Of a stretch of DNA of 46,430 nucleotides, positions 34,377 through 44,011 are shown one piece after another. The DNA is from a bacterium. GTDB taxonomy: Bacteria; Acidobacteriota; Thermoanaerobaculia; Thermoanaerobaculales; Sulfomarinibacteraceae. Made by a program: the position numbers and the translations under genes. Where the stretch lies: NCBI GenBank assembly GCA_024229275.1, contig JAAESQ010000287.1, positions 1 through 46,430 on the forward strand, written 5' to 3'. Under the pieces are notes generated by a model. The model made no database searches. It was not told the origin of the DNA and was given only the letters and a program-made list of their open reading frames with translations. Position 1 is the first letter of the stretch. Every line of letters begins with the position of its first letter.

Positions 34377-36989
34377 CTATTCTGTGCCGATGGCGTCGCT
34401 ATGTTCGACCACGATGGCGAGCTTTCCTTCGTGAACTTCTATGCGAACGGTGTCGCCCTCCCCTAGCGAGCCCGAGAGGACCGATTCGGCCAGTGGATCT
34501 TGGACCAGGGTTTGGACGGCCCGCTTGAGCGGGCGCGCCCCAAAGTCAGGATCGAAGCCCTCGCGGGCCAGCAACTCGAGGGCCGCTTCGCTTGGATCGA
34601 CCACGATGCGGCGATCCTCAAGCAGGAGATTAAGACGATCGATCTGAATGCGAACTATCTGCCGCATATGCTCGAGTTCGAGGCGGTGGAAGATGAGAAC
34701 CTCATCGACACGGTTGAGGAACTCCGGCCGGAAATGCAGCTTGAGTTCGGCTTGAACAAGTTCGGTCATGCGATTGCGTTCGCTTTCCGAGAGCGCCTGA
34801 ATATGGTGAGATGCGATGTTCGACGTCATGATGACGATCGTGTTGCGGAAGTCGACAGTGCGACCCTTTCCATCCGTGAGTCTTCCGTCATCGAGGAGTT
34901 GGAGCAACACGTTGAAGACGTCCGGGTGGGCCTTCTCGATCTCGTCGAGAAGCAGCACCGCATACGGTCTTCGCCGCACTGCCTCAGTAAGTTGGCCCCC
35001 TTCGTCATAGCCGACATAGCCGGGGGGAGCCCCGATCATTCGAGCTACGGAGTGCTTCTCCATGTATTCCGACATGTCGAGGCGAAGCACGGCGCGTTCG
35101 TCATCGAACAGAAATTCGGCAAGAGTGCGAGCCAATTCTGTCTTTCCGACACCGGTCGGGCCAAGGAAGAGGAAGGATCCGATTGGTCGGTGTGGATCCT
35201 TCAGGCCAGCACGAGCCCGACGCACAGCTGCGGCAACGGCTCGGACAGCATCGTCTTGGCCGATCACGCGCTGCTGGAGGCGCGCTTCCATCTGCAGCAG
35301 CTTTGACTTCTCACCTTCGAGGAGTCGTGTGACCGGAATGCCGGTCCAACGCGAAACCGACTGCGCAATGTCTTCGTCGGTCACTTCTTGAGAGAGGATC
35401 GACCCATGGTCTTGTTGATGCTGGTCAAGTGACAAGGTCGCCGTTTCCAGCTCCTTCTCGAGTTGAACCAGAGAACCGTATCGGAGCTGGGCAGCCTTTT
35501 CGAGGTCGCCTTCGCGCTGGGCCCGCTCGGCGGAGTCCCGTGTTTCCTCGATTTGTTCCTTGAGCTGCGAAACGGATGAGATGAGATCCTTTTCACTCTG
35601 CCAGTGCGCTTTCATGCCAGATATCGACTCATTAAGTCCGGCGAGTTCAGATTCGATGGCATCGAGGCGCTGGCTCGACGCGACATCCTTCTCCTTGCTC
35701 AGCGCGCGGCGTTCGATGTCGAGTTGCAGTGCGCGGCGTTCGAGTTGGTCGATCTCGGTTGGCAGGGAGTCGATCTCAATGCGCAGACGAGAGGCGGCTT
35801 CGTCCATCAGGTCGATCGCCTTGTCGGGGAGGAAGCGGTCTGTGATGTAGCGCTGCGAAAGTGTTGCCGCTGCAACCAACGCAGCGTCTGTGATGCGCAC
35901 TCCGTGGTGCACTTCGTATTTCTCTTTGAGTCCGCGCAGAATCGCGATGGTCTCTTCGGTGCTCGGTTCACTGACCAAGACGGGCTGGAATCGGCGCTCG
36001 AGAGCGGCGTCCTTTTCAACGTGTTTGCGGTACTCGGTCAGTGTCGTAGCGCCAACACAGCGGAGCTCACCTCGTGCGAGGGCGGGTTTGAGAAGGTTGG
36101 CAGCGTCCATCGCGCCCTCAGCGGCTCCAGCGCCGACCAGGGTGTGGAGTTCGTCGATGAAGAGCAAGACCTCGCCTGCCGAGTCTGTGACCTCTTTGAG
36201 CACTGCCTTCAATCGATCCTCGAACTCGCCACGGTATTTAGCGCCAGCGATCAGCGCTCCCATGTCGAGTGCTACGACTCGCCGCCTTGCCAGGATCTCT
36301 GGAACATCACCCACGGCAATTCTCTGGGCAAGCCCCTCCGCTACAGCTGTTTTGCCGACACCGGGTTCTCCGATCAGCACAGGGTTGTTTTTGGTTCTGC
36401 GGGTCAAAACCTGCATGACTCGGCGAATCTCGTCATCGCGCCCGATCACTGGATCGAGCTTTCCTGCCGCGGCGAGTTCCGTAAGGTCTCTGCCGTAGCT
36501 CTTCAGAGCTTCGTACTTGGACTCCGGATTCTCATCTGTCACACGATGCGATCCGCGCAGCTCCTGGATCGCCCGTAGGAGTTCGTCCTGAGAGACTCCG
36601 TTGGCGGCCATAACCCGCGCAGCCACATCTTCTGGCTCCGCGGCCAATGCAAGGAGTAGATGTTCGATCGAGACGTATTGGTCTTGAAATTGCGGGGTCA
36701 GCTGAGCAGCCTTGGAAAGAACTGAGCGAAGTTGTCGCGACGGATGGGGTTCGGCGCCGCCCTGAGCCGCCGGAAGTCGATCCAGCTCCACCAGCAACTC
36801 GTTCTCAAGTGATACCGACTGCGCTCCGGCCCTTGCCAGGAGACGTGGGGCGATACCCTCTTCTTGGCGCAGCAGTTCCAGCAGGAGATGGGAGGGACGA
36901 ACCTCTGGATTACCGCGCTCCATGGCGCCTTGAGCCGCTTCTTGAATGGCCTCTGCGGCCTTCACTGTGTATCGATCATTGATGCTCAT
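34377..36989 (-). CDS. clpB: ATP-dependent disaggregase ClpB
   Basis: ClpB is a hexameric AAA+ chaperone that pulls polypeptides out of aggregates together with DnaK. The 870-residue protein has the N-terminal Clp repeats (about 1-145), the first AAA+ module with Walker A GEPGVGKT at 207-214, a long coiled-coil M-domain (about 400-520), and the second module with [12 protein letters not shown] near 605. The middle domain and the absence of a ClpP-binding loop signature distinguish it from ClpA and ClpC. AAGGAGG precedes the ATG at 36989. A near-consensus promoter with an inverted repeat at the start site lies upstream, which suits stress control. Confidence 0.97.
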   Translation of the reverse strand: MSINDRYTVKAAEAIQEAAQGAMERGNPEVRPSHLLLELLRQEEGIAPRLLARAGAQSVSLENELLVELDRLPAAQGGAEPHPSRQLRSVLSKAAQLTPQFQDQYVSIEHLLLALAAEPEDVAARVMAANGVSQDELLRAIQELRGSHRVTDENPESKYEALKSYGRDLTELAAAGKLDPVIGRDDEIRRVMQVLTRRTKNNPVLIGEPGVGKTAVAEGLAQRIAVGDVPEILARRRVVALDMGALIAGAKYRGEFEDRLKAVLKEVTDSAGEVLLFIDELHTLVGAGAAEGAMDAANLLKPALARGELRCVGATTLTEYRKHVEKDAALERRFQPVLVSEPSTEETIAILRGLKEKYEVHHGVRITDAALVAAATLSQRYITDRFLPDKAIDLMDEAASRLRIEIDSLPTEIDQLERRALQLDIERRALSKEKDVASSQRLDAIESELAGLNESISGMKAHWQSEKDLISSVSQLKEQIEETRDSAERAQREGDLEKAAQLRYGSLVQLEKELETATLSLDQHQQDHGSILSQEVTDEDIAQSVSRWTGIPVTRLLEGEKSKLLQMEARLQQRVIGQDDAVRAVAAAVRRARAGLKDPHRPIGSFLFLGPTGVGKTELARTLAEFLFDDERAVLRLDMSEYMEKHSVARMIGAPPGYVGYDEGGQLTEAVRRRPYAVLLLDEIEKAHPDVFNVLLQLLDDGRLTDGKGRTVDFRNTIVIMTSNIASHHIQALSESERNRMTELVQAELKLHFRPEFLNRVDEVLIFHRLELEHMRQIVRIQIDRLNLLLEDRRIVVDPSEAALELLAREGFDPDFGARPLKRAVQTLVQDPLAESVLSGSLGEGDTVRIEVHEGKLAIVVEHSDAIGTE

Positions 36990-37006
36990 TTGGCCTCCTT
37001 GGCGAC

Positions 37007-37054
37007 ATCTATCCGAGTTCGATAGATCATAGAATATGAGTCAACTGTTGTCAA
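37007..37054 (-). promoter_or_regulatory. clpB promoter with dyad at the start site
   Basis: On the minus strand TTGACA (37049-37054) and TATGAT (37026-37031) are separated by exactly 17 bases, making this one of the strongest promoter matches in the window. An inverted repeat, ATCTATC-N7-GATAGAT (37007-37027), overlaps the -10 and the expected start point near 37019. It does not match the CIRCE or HAIR heat-shock operators as I know them, so a different repressor may bind. Confidence 0.75.
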
Positions 37055-37163
37055 ATCCAAGAATGTGATATATGAGTGCTGCATTAGCATATTTAGAGCC
37101 AAGCCCTGGATTGCGTCTCCATATACAATAGATCGAGTACCAGACCTACCAAGGGAGCAGCGC

Positions 37164-39077
37164 ATGGGTGATCAGGACGTGCAAGAGAAAGTGCGGCAGG
37201 AAGAACTTCGTGTCTTCCTCAAGCATCTCCTCGAAGACGTGCGTGCCTTTGAACGAATGCTCGAGATCGGCATGTTCGAGAGCGACACACGTCGCATCGG
37301 AGCTGAGCAGGAAGTTTTCCTTGTTGATCGACGCTGGCGACCAGCGCCGATAGCACCTTCCGTCATCGAGGAAATCGATGACCCTAGCTTCACGACCGAG
37401 CTTGCGCGCTTCAACCTCGAAATCAACCTTGATCCGCTCTCCTTCGGTGGGGATTGCCTGCGGCAGATGGAGAATCAGCTCGAGGAGGCGTTGGAGAAGG
37501 CGCGGAGTTGCGCAGCAAGGCAGGACGCTGCGGTGGTGTTGACCGGAATTCTACCGACCATCAACAAGTCGGATCTTGAACTGGACAACATGACGCCGAA
37601 TCCTCGCTACTTGGCCCTCAACGAAGCACTGACGAGGCTGCGAGGAGGCGACTACGAGTTGCACCTCACTGGGATGGATGAGCTGCACGCCCACCACGAT
37701 TCAATCATGGTTGAGGCGTGCAACACGAGCTTCCAAGTTCACTTCCAGGTTGGTGCGGACGAGTTTGCCCAGCTCTACAACATTGCGCAGGCAGTGGCGG
37801 GGCCGGTGTTGTCGGCAGCTGTCAACTCGGCTCTATTGTTCGGCAAGCGACTGTGGCGTGAGACTCGGATAGGGCTCTTTCAGCAGTCGATCGACACGCG
37901 TCGAACCACGCCGCATCTGCGCGAACAGACTCCGCGTGTGAGTTTCGGGCGGCGCTGGGTGCGATCGTCAGCGCTTGAGATTATACGAGAGGACATCGCC
38001 CGTTTCCGCACTGTTCTGGCAACAGAGACGGATGAGGACCCATTCGAAGCGATCGAACGGGGTGAAGCACCGCAACTCAAGGCCCTGAGACTGCATCTTG
38101 GGACGGTCTATCGATGGAATCGCGTGTGCTACGGGATAATGAACGGGAAACCTCATCTTCGTATCGAGAATCGCATCCTCCCGTCGGGGCCGACCATCCG
38201 AGATGAAATGGCCAACGCAGCATTCTGGTACGGCCTGGTGAGCGGTGTCTTAACGGTTCATGGTGACGTGACCAAGCGAATGGACTTTGACGATACTCAG
38301 ACCAACTTTTTCGCTGCGGCGCAGAATGGACTGAATGCGCAGCTAATTTGGTTCGACGGGAAGCTCCAACCGGCTGACCGATTGATTCTTGAGACGTTAC
38401 TTCCGCTCGCCCGTGAGGGCCTCCAGGCAAGTTCGATTGACGAAGGCGATATCGACACCTACCTGGGGACCATCGAAGAAAGAGTGCGGGCGGGTCGTAC
38501 CGGAGCTCAGTGGCAGCTTTCCTCGCTGGCTGGCATGGGTGGCAAAGGTCCCCTCTCTGAGCGCCTGGCTGCGATCACAGCGGCAACAGCCTTTCGCCAG
38601 GCCACCGGCAGGCCGGTACACACGTGGGAGCCGGCAGAACTCTCCGAAGGCGGTGGATGGAAGCGAAACTACACCAGTGTTGAGCAGTGTATGGACACCG
38701 ATCTGGTAACTGTCAACGAGCATGAACCTGTCGACCTTGTTGCCCACTTGATGGAGTGGAACCACATTCGACACGTGCTGGTGGAGGACGATGCCAATCG
38801 ACTCGTTGGGGTTGTCTCGCAACGTGCCCTGTTGCGTCTCGTCGGTACCTACCATCCCGAGCAGCTTGAGGGGCCGATGCCGGTACGCGAAGTCATGATC
38901 ACCGACCCGGTGACCGTCTCGCCGGAGACCTCGACCCTCGAAGCGATCGAGATGATGCGGTCGAACCGATGGGCGTGTCTCCCAGTGGTTAAGAACGGCC
39001 ACCTCGTCGGGATTGTGACGGAGAGCATGTTCATGGCCATCGCCGCCACGCTGCTCGAGGAAAAGCTCACAGAATAA
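37164..39077 (+). CDS. glutamate-cysteine ligase family 2 (GCS2) protein fused to CBS domains
   Basis: A 637-residue fusion. Residues about 40-480 belong to the carboxylate-amine ligase GCS2 family (COG2170 type), with metal-binding acidic residues in GAEQEVFLVD at 46-55 and FNLEINLDP at 83-91, plus HLRIENRILPSGPT near 331. Residues about 504-560 and 573-630 form a tandem CBS pair (YTSVEQCMDTDLVTV and MPVREVMITDPVTV begin the two repeats), which usually binds adenine nucleotides. The enzyme may ligate glutamate to an amine under adenylate control; the true substrate is unknown and need not be cysteine. The ATG at 37164 follows AAGGGAG. An upstream in-frame ATG at 37065 overlaps the clpB promoter and lacks a ribosome site. 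Confidence 0.88.
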   Translation: MGDQDVQEKVRQEELRVFLKHLLEDVRAFERMLEIGMFESDTRRIGAEQEVFLVDRRWRPAPIAPSVIEEIDDPSFTTELARFNLEINLDPLSFGGDCLRQMENQLEEALEKARSCAARQDAAVVLTGILPTINKSDLELDNMTPNPRYLALNEALTRLRGGDYELHLTGMDELHAHHDSIMVEACNTSFQVHFQVGADEFAQLYNIAQAVAGPVLSAAVNSALLFGKRLWRETRIGLFQQSIDTRRTTPHLREQTPRVSFGRRWVRSSALEIIREDIARFRTVLATETDEDPFEAIERGEAPQLKALRLHLGTVYRWNRVCYGIMNGKPHLRIENRILPSGPTIRDEMANAAFWYGLVSGVLTVHGDVTKRMDFDDTQTNFFAAAQNGLNAQLIWFDGKLQPADRLILETLLPLAREGLQASSIDEGDIDTYLGTIEERVRAGRTGAQWQLSSLAGMGGKGPLSERLAAITAATAFRQATGRPVHTWEPAELSEGGGWKRNYTSVEQCMDTDLVTVNEHEPVDLVAHLMEWNHIRHVLVEDDANRLVGVVSQRALLRLVGTYHPEQLEGPMPVREVMITDPVTVSPETSTLEAIEMMRSNRWACLPVVKNGHLVGIVTESMFMAIAATLLEEKLTE

Positions 39078-39159
39078 GCTACGTTTCTCAACAACTGGAG
39101 CGACCTGTGAGGCTCTTTGCCGGGGTACAATGGCGTCATCCAAGTGAGATGGAGGACCC

Positions 39160-41115
39160 ATGACCGACGGCGAGTTCAAACCGTACGTTCCCGCCTCGAC
39201 CAGCATGCCAGAGTTGACCGTCAAGGCGCTGCTGCTCGGCGTTGTAATGGCAATTGTGTTGGGCGCTGCGAATGCCTACCTGGGAATGAAGGTCGGCCTG
39301 ACAGTGGCCGCGACCTTTCCCGCAGCTGTGGTGGCGATGGCCGCGCTGCGCGTTTTCAAGGGCAATATCCTCGAGGAAAACATCGCCCGGACCACAGCCT
39401 CTGTGGGTGAGTCGCTTGTAGCTGGCGCCATCTTCACCATTCCGGCGTTTGTTATCAGCGGCGCGTGGCCGGAGTTCAACCTACGTGACGCGATCCTGAT
39501 CATGGGTATCGGCGGCGTGCTCGGTGTGCTGTTCGTGATCATCCTGCGTCGCACTCTCGTTGTTGAGGCGGATCTCCAGTTCCCGGAGAGTGTCGCTGCG
39601 GCGGAGATTGTCAAAGCCGGTCAGAAGGGTCAAACCGGAGCCGGACTGGTCTTCGCTGCGATGGGCGTCGCAGCCGTGTGGGAGATGATCAAGAATGCTG
39701 CCGGTACACAGTTAATCCAGGATTCTCTGACGCGGTTCGTCCACTTCGGTCGTTCGTCGATCGACATCTTGGGTCGAAAGATCGAGTACTCGGGAGGAAT
39801 TCTGCTGGCCACGCCCGAAGCCTCACCAATGGTGATGGGAGTTGGTTTCATTGTCGGACTGCGCATCTCCTCGGTGCTCTTCTGTGGCGCGGTGACTGGT
39901 TGGTTGCTACTGGTGCCACTGGCGATCTTCCTCAACCCATCGTTGGCGCCGATCGGCGAGGCCAGCGGCTACATCGACTTGGCCGTAGAGATCTGGTTCA
40001 AGCAGATTCGTCCACTTGCGGTGGGTACGATGATCGTTTCGGCTTTCTATACCCTCTATACGTTGAGAGGCTCGCTTTTGAACGGCATTCAGAAAGCTGT
40101 GGCGGGATTTGGTGGCGGATCAGAAGGCGGCGAGGTGGAGCGAACCGACAAGGACCTCAATATTAAGGGAGTCTTCCTTGCTATCGGCGTGATGGCTATC
40201 CCGATGTTCCTTCTCTATCGCTACTTTTCAGCCTCGACTGGGCCGGCTCTGCTACTGACCGTGGTCATGCTCATCCTTGGCATTCTGTTTGCCGCAGTAG
40301 CTGGATATCTGGTGGGACTGGTTGGTAACTCGAACAACCCGATCTCCGGGCTCACGCTGTCGGCACTCGTGATTTCAGCGGTGCTGATGGTGATGATGGG
40401 TGTCACCGGCGTGCATGGAGTAGCGGCGGTGCTCGGAGTCGCTGGTGTGGTGTGTTGTGCTGCTGGCGTCGCTGGGGACATGATGCAGGACTTCAAGGTT
40501 GGCCACATCCTCGGAGGCACGCCGTGGCGCATGCAGATCGGTGAGATCATCGGTGTTGTGGCCGCGGCGATCGTTTTGCCGGTGTTGCTGATGGTCCTCG
40601 ACGAAGCCTACACCATCGGTTCTGTTGCTCTGCCCGCACCGCAGGCCGGTCTGATGGCGCTGATGGCGCAGGGCATCGTTGGTGGCGAAATGGCGTGGCC
40701 GCTGGTCATCGTCGGAATGCTGTTCGGTGTCGCGTTGATTTTGATCAAAGCGCCGGCGCCGATGCTCATTGCGGTCGGGATGTACCTTCCCTTCCAAACC
40801 ACATCTGCGGTTTTCGCAGGAGGCGTCATTCGAGCCATCCTTGATTGGTTCATGAAGAAGAAGAATGCCACCGAGGAAGAGCAGAAGAAGGGCGAGAATT
40901 CAGGCATTTTGGTGGCCTCGGGGTTAATCGCTGGACAGTCGCTGATGGCGGTTCTGCTGGCCTTCGTCGTGCTCTTCGAACAGGCCAAGTTGGGATTGGC
41001 TGAAGGTGAGCACCTACTGCCTCATTTTGGGCACAGCTTTGGACTGAGCTTGCTTGTCTACCCGCTGTTGCTCGGCCTGTTGGTGTGGCTGCCACTGAAA
41101 CGGATGAGAAACTAG
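39160..41115 (+). CDS. OPT family oligopeptide transporter
   Basis: A 651-residue polytopic inner membrane protein with about 15 hydrophobic segments. The N-terminal region (ANAYLGMKVGLTVAATFPAA) and the central GNSNNPISGLTLSALV segment are characteristic of bacterial OPT transporters, which use the proton gradient to import oligopeptides or metal chelates. The ATG follows GGAGG with ideal spacing. It is 82 bases downstream of the GCS2-CBS gene. A role in taking up gamma-glutamyl or other peptide compounds would fit that neighbour but is only an inference. Confidence 0.93.
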   Translation: MTDGEFKPYVPASTSMPELTVKALLLGVVMAIVLGAANAYLGMKVGLTVAATFPAAVVAMAALRVFKGNILEENIARTTASVGESLVAGAIFTIPAFVISGAWPEFNLRDAILIMGIGGVLGVLFVIILRRTLVVEADLQFPESVAAAEIVKAGQKGQTGAGLVFAAMGVAAVWEMIKNAAGTQLIQDSLTRFVHFGRSSIDILGRKIEYSGGILLATPEASPMVMGVGFIVGLRISSVLFCGAVTGWLLLVPLAIFLNPSLAPIGEASGYIDLAVEIWFKQIRPLAVGTMIVSAFYTLYTLRGSLLNGIQKAVAGFGGGSEGGEVERTDKDLNIKGVFLAIGVMAIPMFLLYRYFSASTGPALLLTVVMLILGILFAAVAGYLVGLVGNSNNPISGLTLSALVISAVLMVMMGVTGVHGVAAVLGVAGVVCCAAGVAGDMMQDFKVGHILGGTPWRMQIGEIIGVVAAAIVLPVLLMVLDEAYTIGSVALPAPQAGLMALMAQGIVGGEMAWPLVIVGMLFGVALILIKAPAPMLIAVGMYLPFQTTSAVFAGGVIRAILDWFMKKKNATEEEQKKGENSGILVASGLIAGQSLMAVLLAFVVLFEQAKLGLAEGEHLLPHFGHSFGLSLLVYPLLLGLLVWLPLKRMRN

Positions 41116-41152
41116 GAACCGCACTCGGAACAAACTGGTCGGACTAGCGCGC

Positions 41153-41158
41153 TATGAT
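41153..41158 (+). promoter_or_regulatory. putative -10 element for the PqqD-like gene
   Basis: TATGAT (five of six matches) ends eight bases before the ATG at 41167. There is no Shine-Dalgarno site and no clear -35, consistent with a leaderless start. Confidence 0.35.
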
Positions 41159-41166
41159 GCGTGTCG

Positions 41167-41565
41167 ATGCGGATGCCTGCTCCTCTGTCACTCGGCGCCA
41201 TGCCGTGCCGTTGCGCTAAGTGGTACGAACGTGACGAACGGGTCGTCATTCAGAGAATCAGACCCGCAAGTTTCAGCACGGTCGCTGGATTGCGCGAGTG
41301 GATCCGCTATTTCCTGATGCCGAGCCGCCTTCGACTCGACGAAATGGGGAGTCACGTTTGGCGCAGAATGGACGGGGAGACGTCACTCGCACAGATCATC
41401 GATGCTGTCAGGACGAATGATTGTGAGGACCTTGAGCGACGCGTTGAAATCTTTGTTAGAGCGCTCGTCGGTCAAGGACTTGCCGGAGAAGGTTCACACC
41501 GCGCCTCGGGCGAAGAGTACAGCGGGAATTGTCTTGGCCAGGATTTTGACGTCGATCCACAATGA
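41167..41565 (+). CDS. PqqD-like protein
   Basis: A protein of about 132 residues whose middle resembles the PqqD family of small peptide-binding winged-helix proteins. The evidence is the order FLMPSRLRLDEMGSHVW, then MDGETSLAQIIDAV, then a helix with FVRALVGQGLA. PqqD proteins present precursor peptides to radical SAM enzymes, but many stand-alone relatives occur next to polysaccharide or membrane genes with unknown roles. No radical SAM gene lies in the window. The last 72 bases overlap the convergent sugar transferase gene, and the corresponding C-terminal tail (after GLAGEG) is outside the PqqD core. The start could also be a GTG at 41161 or an ATG near 41200. Confidence 0.65.
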   Translation: MRMPAPLSLGAMPCRCAKWYERDERVVIQRIRPASFSTVAGLREWIRYFLMPSRLRLDEMGSHVWRRMDGETSLAQIIDAVRTNDCEDLERRVEIFVRALVGQGLAGEGSHRASGEEYSGNCLGQDFDVDPQ

Positions 41566-42924
41566 CCAATTGTCAATGTAGGCGAGATCGAGCGCGATCC
41601 AGGCGCTGAAGTCCTCGAGATCAGCCCGGCCCGAGACCTGCCACAGACCGGTAATACCAGGTTTCATCGACAGTCGGCGCAACTGCCATCGCTCGTAGAG
41701 TTCGACTTCATCCGGAATCGGAGGCCTGGGTCCGACGAGGGCCATCTGACCGGCAAGCACGTTGATCAGTTGCGGTAGTTCATCAAACGAAAAACGGCGC
41801 AGAAAACGTCCGAGCGGCGTCACTCGCGGGTCGTTTGGAGCCTTGAACGCCGGGCCGTCGACAACATTGAGTTCCGCCACTTCGTCGAGATGTTTGTCCG
41901 CATCAACGACCATCGTGCGGAACTTCAGCAATGTGAAACGGCGCCCATTGACCCCGCATCGAACCTGCCTGAAGAGAATCGGACCTTTTGAAGAGAGCTT
42001 GACCGCAAGCGCGATCAGGAGGAACAACGGTGAGAGAACAACAAGTCCTACGATAGCCACGAATAGATCCGTCAGCTGTTTGAGAAAAAGAGGAAACGGG
42101 GCGGCGGGAGTGGTTGTGAAGGTGAGGAGAGGGATTCCCTCAAGTTCCTCGAGTACTACACGCGCCTTCATGTGAGGGAAGTACAGCGCAACGCGAGCAT
42201 GAATGCCGAGTTCTGAGCAGAGGAGGAACGACTCCTCGAACTCTTCAAGCTGTCGACGTGACAGGACGAAAAGAACTTCGTCCACCACCTCGCGCATCAG
42301 AATCTGTGGAAGCTGATCCGCTGTGCCAAGCACCGGCAGCTCGGCAAACACCTCTGGATAGTCACCGTTTGGAGCGACGAAGCCGAGCAGGCGAAGGCCC
42401 CAGTGGGGATGATCGGCGATGAGCCGCGCCACTTCCTCTGAGCGGGGATTGATGCCGACGATGAGCACGGAACGGTAGTTGTAGCCGCGCCGACGCACAC
42501 GTCTGGCAAGGAGGCGTAGAGCGATCTTCTCAGCGAGCAGAAAACAGAGATCGAGAAGTGCGAAAAGGATCAGGAAGGGGCGTGATACGAAGTCAAGTCG
42601 CAACAGCCAGCCGCACGCAGCAAGCAGGAGGGTGCCCATCGCGACGACTTGGATGACCTGCCATACTTCCTCGTGCAAGGCGACAGTTCGTCGAGAGGTG
42701 TAGGCCTCGCGACCGAGCAAGAGGGCGGCCCAAATGATGAGGACGAGAGGTAAAAGCCCGAGATAGCGTGACAACGAATGGAGTTGGGTCGGAAAGATTC
42801 CAGGAGCTAGCCGTGGACCGAGGTCGGACCGAACCCACCATGCAATGAAGAACGCACCGGTCGTCAACGTCAGGTCTGTGAAGCAAACCCAATACGCGAT
42901 CGATCGCGCCCGTTCTTTCAGCAC
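41494..42924 (-). CDS. polyprenyl-phosphate sugar phosphotransferase
   Basis: A 476-residue initiating enzyme that would transfer a hexose-1-phosphate to undecaprenyl phosphate to begin a surface polysaccharide. The N-terminal half has about four membrane helices followed by a Rossmann-like CoA-binding-type region (SVLIVGINPRSEEVARLI). The C-terminal catalytic domain of the bacterial sugar transferase family starts with a membrane segment near LFLLIALAVKLSS. It then has GPILFRQVRCGVNGR, LLKFRTMVVDAD, FDELPQLINVL and VGPRPPI. This matches the WbaP/CpsE/exopolysaccharide group. It overlaps the upstream glycosyltransferase gene by seven bases, and its 3' end overlaps the PqqD-like gene on the other strand. 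Confidence 0.93.
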   Translation of the reverse strand: MLKERARSIAYWVCFTDLTLTTGAFFIAWWVRSDLGPRLAPGIFPTQLHSLSRYLGLLPLVLIIWAALLLGREAYTSRRTVALHEEVWQVIQVVAMGTLLLAACGWLLRLDFVSRPFLILFALLDLCFLLAEKIALRLLARRVRRRGYNYRSVLIVGINPRSEEVARLIADHPHWGLRLLGFVAPNGDYPEVFAELPVLGTADQLPQILMREVVDEVLFVLSRRQLEEFEESFLLCSELGIHARVALYFPHMKARVVLEELEGIPLLTFTTTPAAPFPLFLKQLTDLFVAIVGLVVLSPLFLLIALAVKLSSKGPILFRQVRCGVNGRRFTLLKFRTMVVDADKHLDEVAELNVVDGPAFKAPNDPRVTPLGRFLRRFSFDELPQLINVLAGQMALVGPRPPIPDEVELYERWQLRRLSMKPGITGLWQVSGRADLEDFSAWIALDLAYIDNWSLWIDVKILAKTIPAVLFARGAV

Positions 42925-44009
42925 AATTCCCCCAGCACGTGTTCGTATGCGTCGGCTACTTTATCCCAACAATAGCGCTCCTTCACCTGCGCCTTTGACC
43001 TTGATGCCAGTTTGTCGAGCCGTTCGGGCTGCTCCAGGATCGAATCAAGGACGTTTTCCAGCCCCCGATCTCCTGAGAACCGAAACGACAGGCCTGCGCC
43101 ACCAGCAACTTCGCGATTCTCGGGTGTGTCGTAGTAAGCAATGGGACGTCCGGCCCCCATGGCTTCCACCAACGCGGGGTGCGTGCCGCCGACCTCGGTG
43201 GCATGAATGTAGAGACGACAGTTGAAAAGGAGCTGGCGATAGCCTTCGCCGTAAATAGCGCCCGGGAAGACCACTCGACGATCAGCCACATCGCGGAGAC
43301 GCGCCTCGAGATCTGGAGCGTAGCGCGCGCTGCCGAGCATGACCAAAGGTCTCGAACCGCCGACCTTCGAGTAGGCCGCGACGACCCGATCCGGGTTGTT
43401 CTCCGGTTCAAATCGGGAGACATAGAGTACGTAGTCGCTCGGTTTGAGTCCGAGTGCCGCCAACTGATCCGTGCCGCGGGGCGGTTCTAGATCGCCGCCG
43501 TAGGCGATCATTCGGGATGGTGCTCGGTAGCTACGTCTGTAGTAGCGCTGGATGACCGCGGCGTCGGTGATGATCGTGTCGGGCAATGCCGCCGCCAGGC
43601 GCTCGCAGACTCTGTAGTAACACCGACCGGCAAGGCCCCACTTGCGTCTCTTTCGTTCGAGTCCGTCAACATTGAGAGCCACAGGGATTCCACCGAGCTG
43701 CAGAATACGCACCCACGGTGCGTTGGCGGCGTTGCAAACCAGCACCGCGTCGTAGCTCTTGAGCACAGCGTGGACGGCCGAAATCAGTGTGTGAGTGACT
43801 GTTTCTAGGTGTTTTGAGGCGATCCGCGGCAGCACCACAAGCGACATCCCGAGGAATGTCTTCAGGTCGCGATCGACGAACCCTCGCCTGCCGTACACGG
43901 TCACATCATGACCGCGGTCGACGAGCCGTCGACCAAGCTCTTCGGCCAAGGTTTCGAAGCCACCGTAACTCGCCGGCACTCCGCGGGTACCTAGAATCGC
44001 CACCTTCAA
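42918..44009 (-). CDS. glycosyltransferase, GT4/DUF1972 type
   Basis: A 363-residue GT-B glycosyltransferase. The N terminus has VAILGTRGVPASYGGFETLAEELG, a signature of the DUF1972 rhamnosyltransferase-like group, and the C-terminal half has YVSRFEPENNPDRVVAAY and the acidic EVGGTHPALVEAMGAGRP segment that binds the nucleotide sugar. It probably adds a sugar during synthesis of the polymer whose first sugar is placed by the downstream transferase. The TTG at 44009 is chosen because it is two bases after the preceding stop and follows GGAGGAG; a longer frame to 44048 lies inside the previous gene. Confidence 0.88.
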   Translation of the reverse strand: MKVAILGTRGVPASYGGFETLAEELGRRLVDRGHDVTVYGRRGFVDRDLKTFLGMSLVVLPRIASKHLETVTHTLISAVHAVLKSYDAVLVCNAANAPWVRILQLGGIPVALNVDGLERKRRKWGLAGRCYYRVCERLAAALPDTIITDAAVIQRYYRRSYRAPSRMIAYGGDLEPPRGTDQLAALGLKPSDYVLYVSRFEPENNPDRVVAAYSKVGGSRPLVMLGSARYAPDLEARLRDVADRRVVFPGAIYGEGYRQLLFNCRLYIHATEVGGTHPALVEAMGAGRPIAYYDTPENREVAGGAGLSFRFSGDRGLENVLDSILEQPERLDKLASRSKAQVKERYCWDKVADAYEHVLGELC

Positions 44010-44011
44010 GC

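Noticed and set aside
35604-36578. 324-codon plus-strand frame opposite clpB
   Set aside because: ClpB is intact and highly conserved over this whole stretch, so the antisense frame is a shadow.
39120-39135. TACAAT upstream of the OPT gene as a promoter
   Set aside because: A good -10 match, but no -35 was found and the gene has an ordinary leader with GGAGG, so the evidence is too thin.
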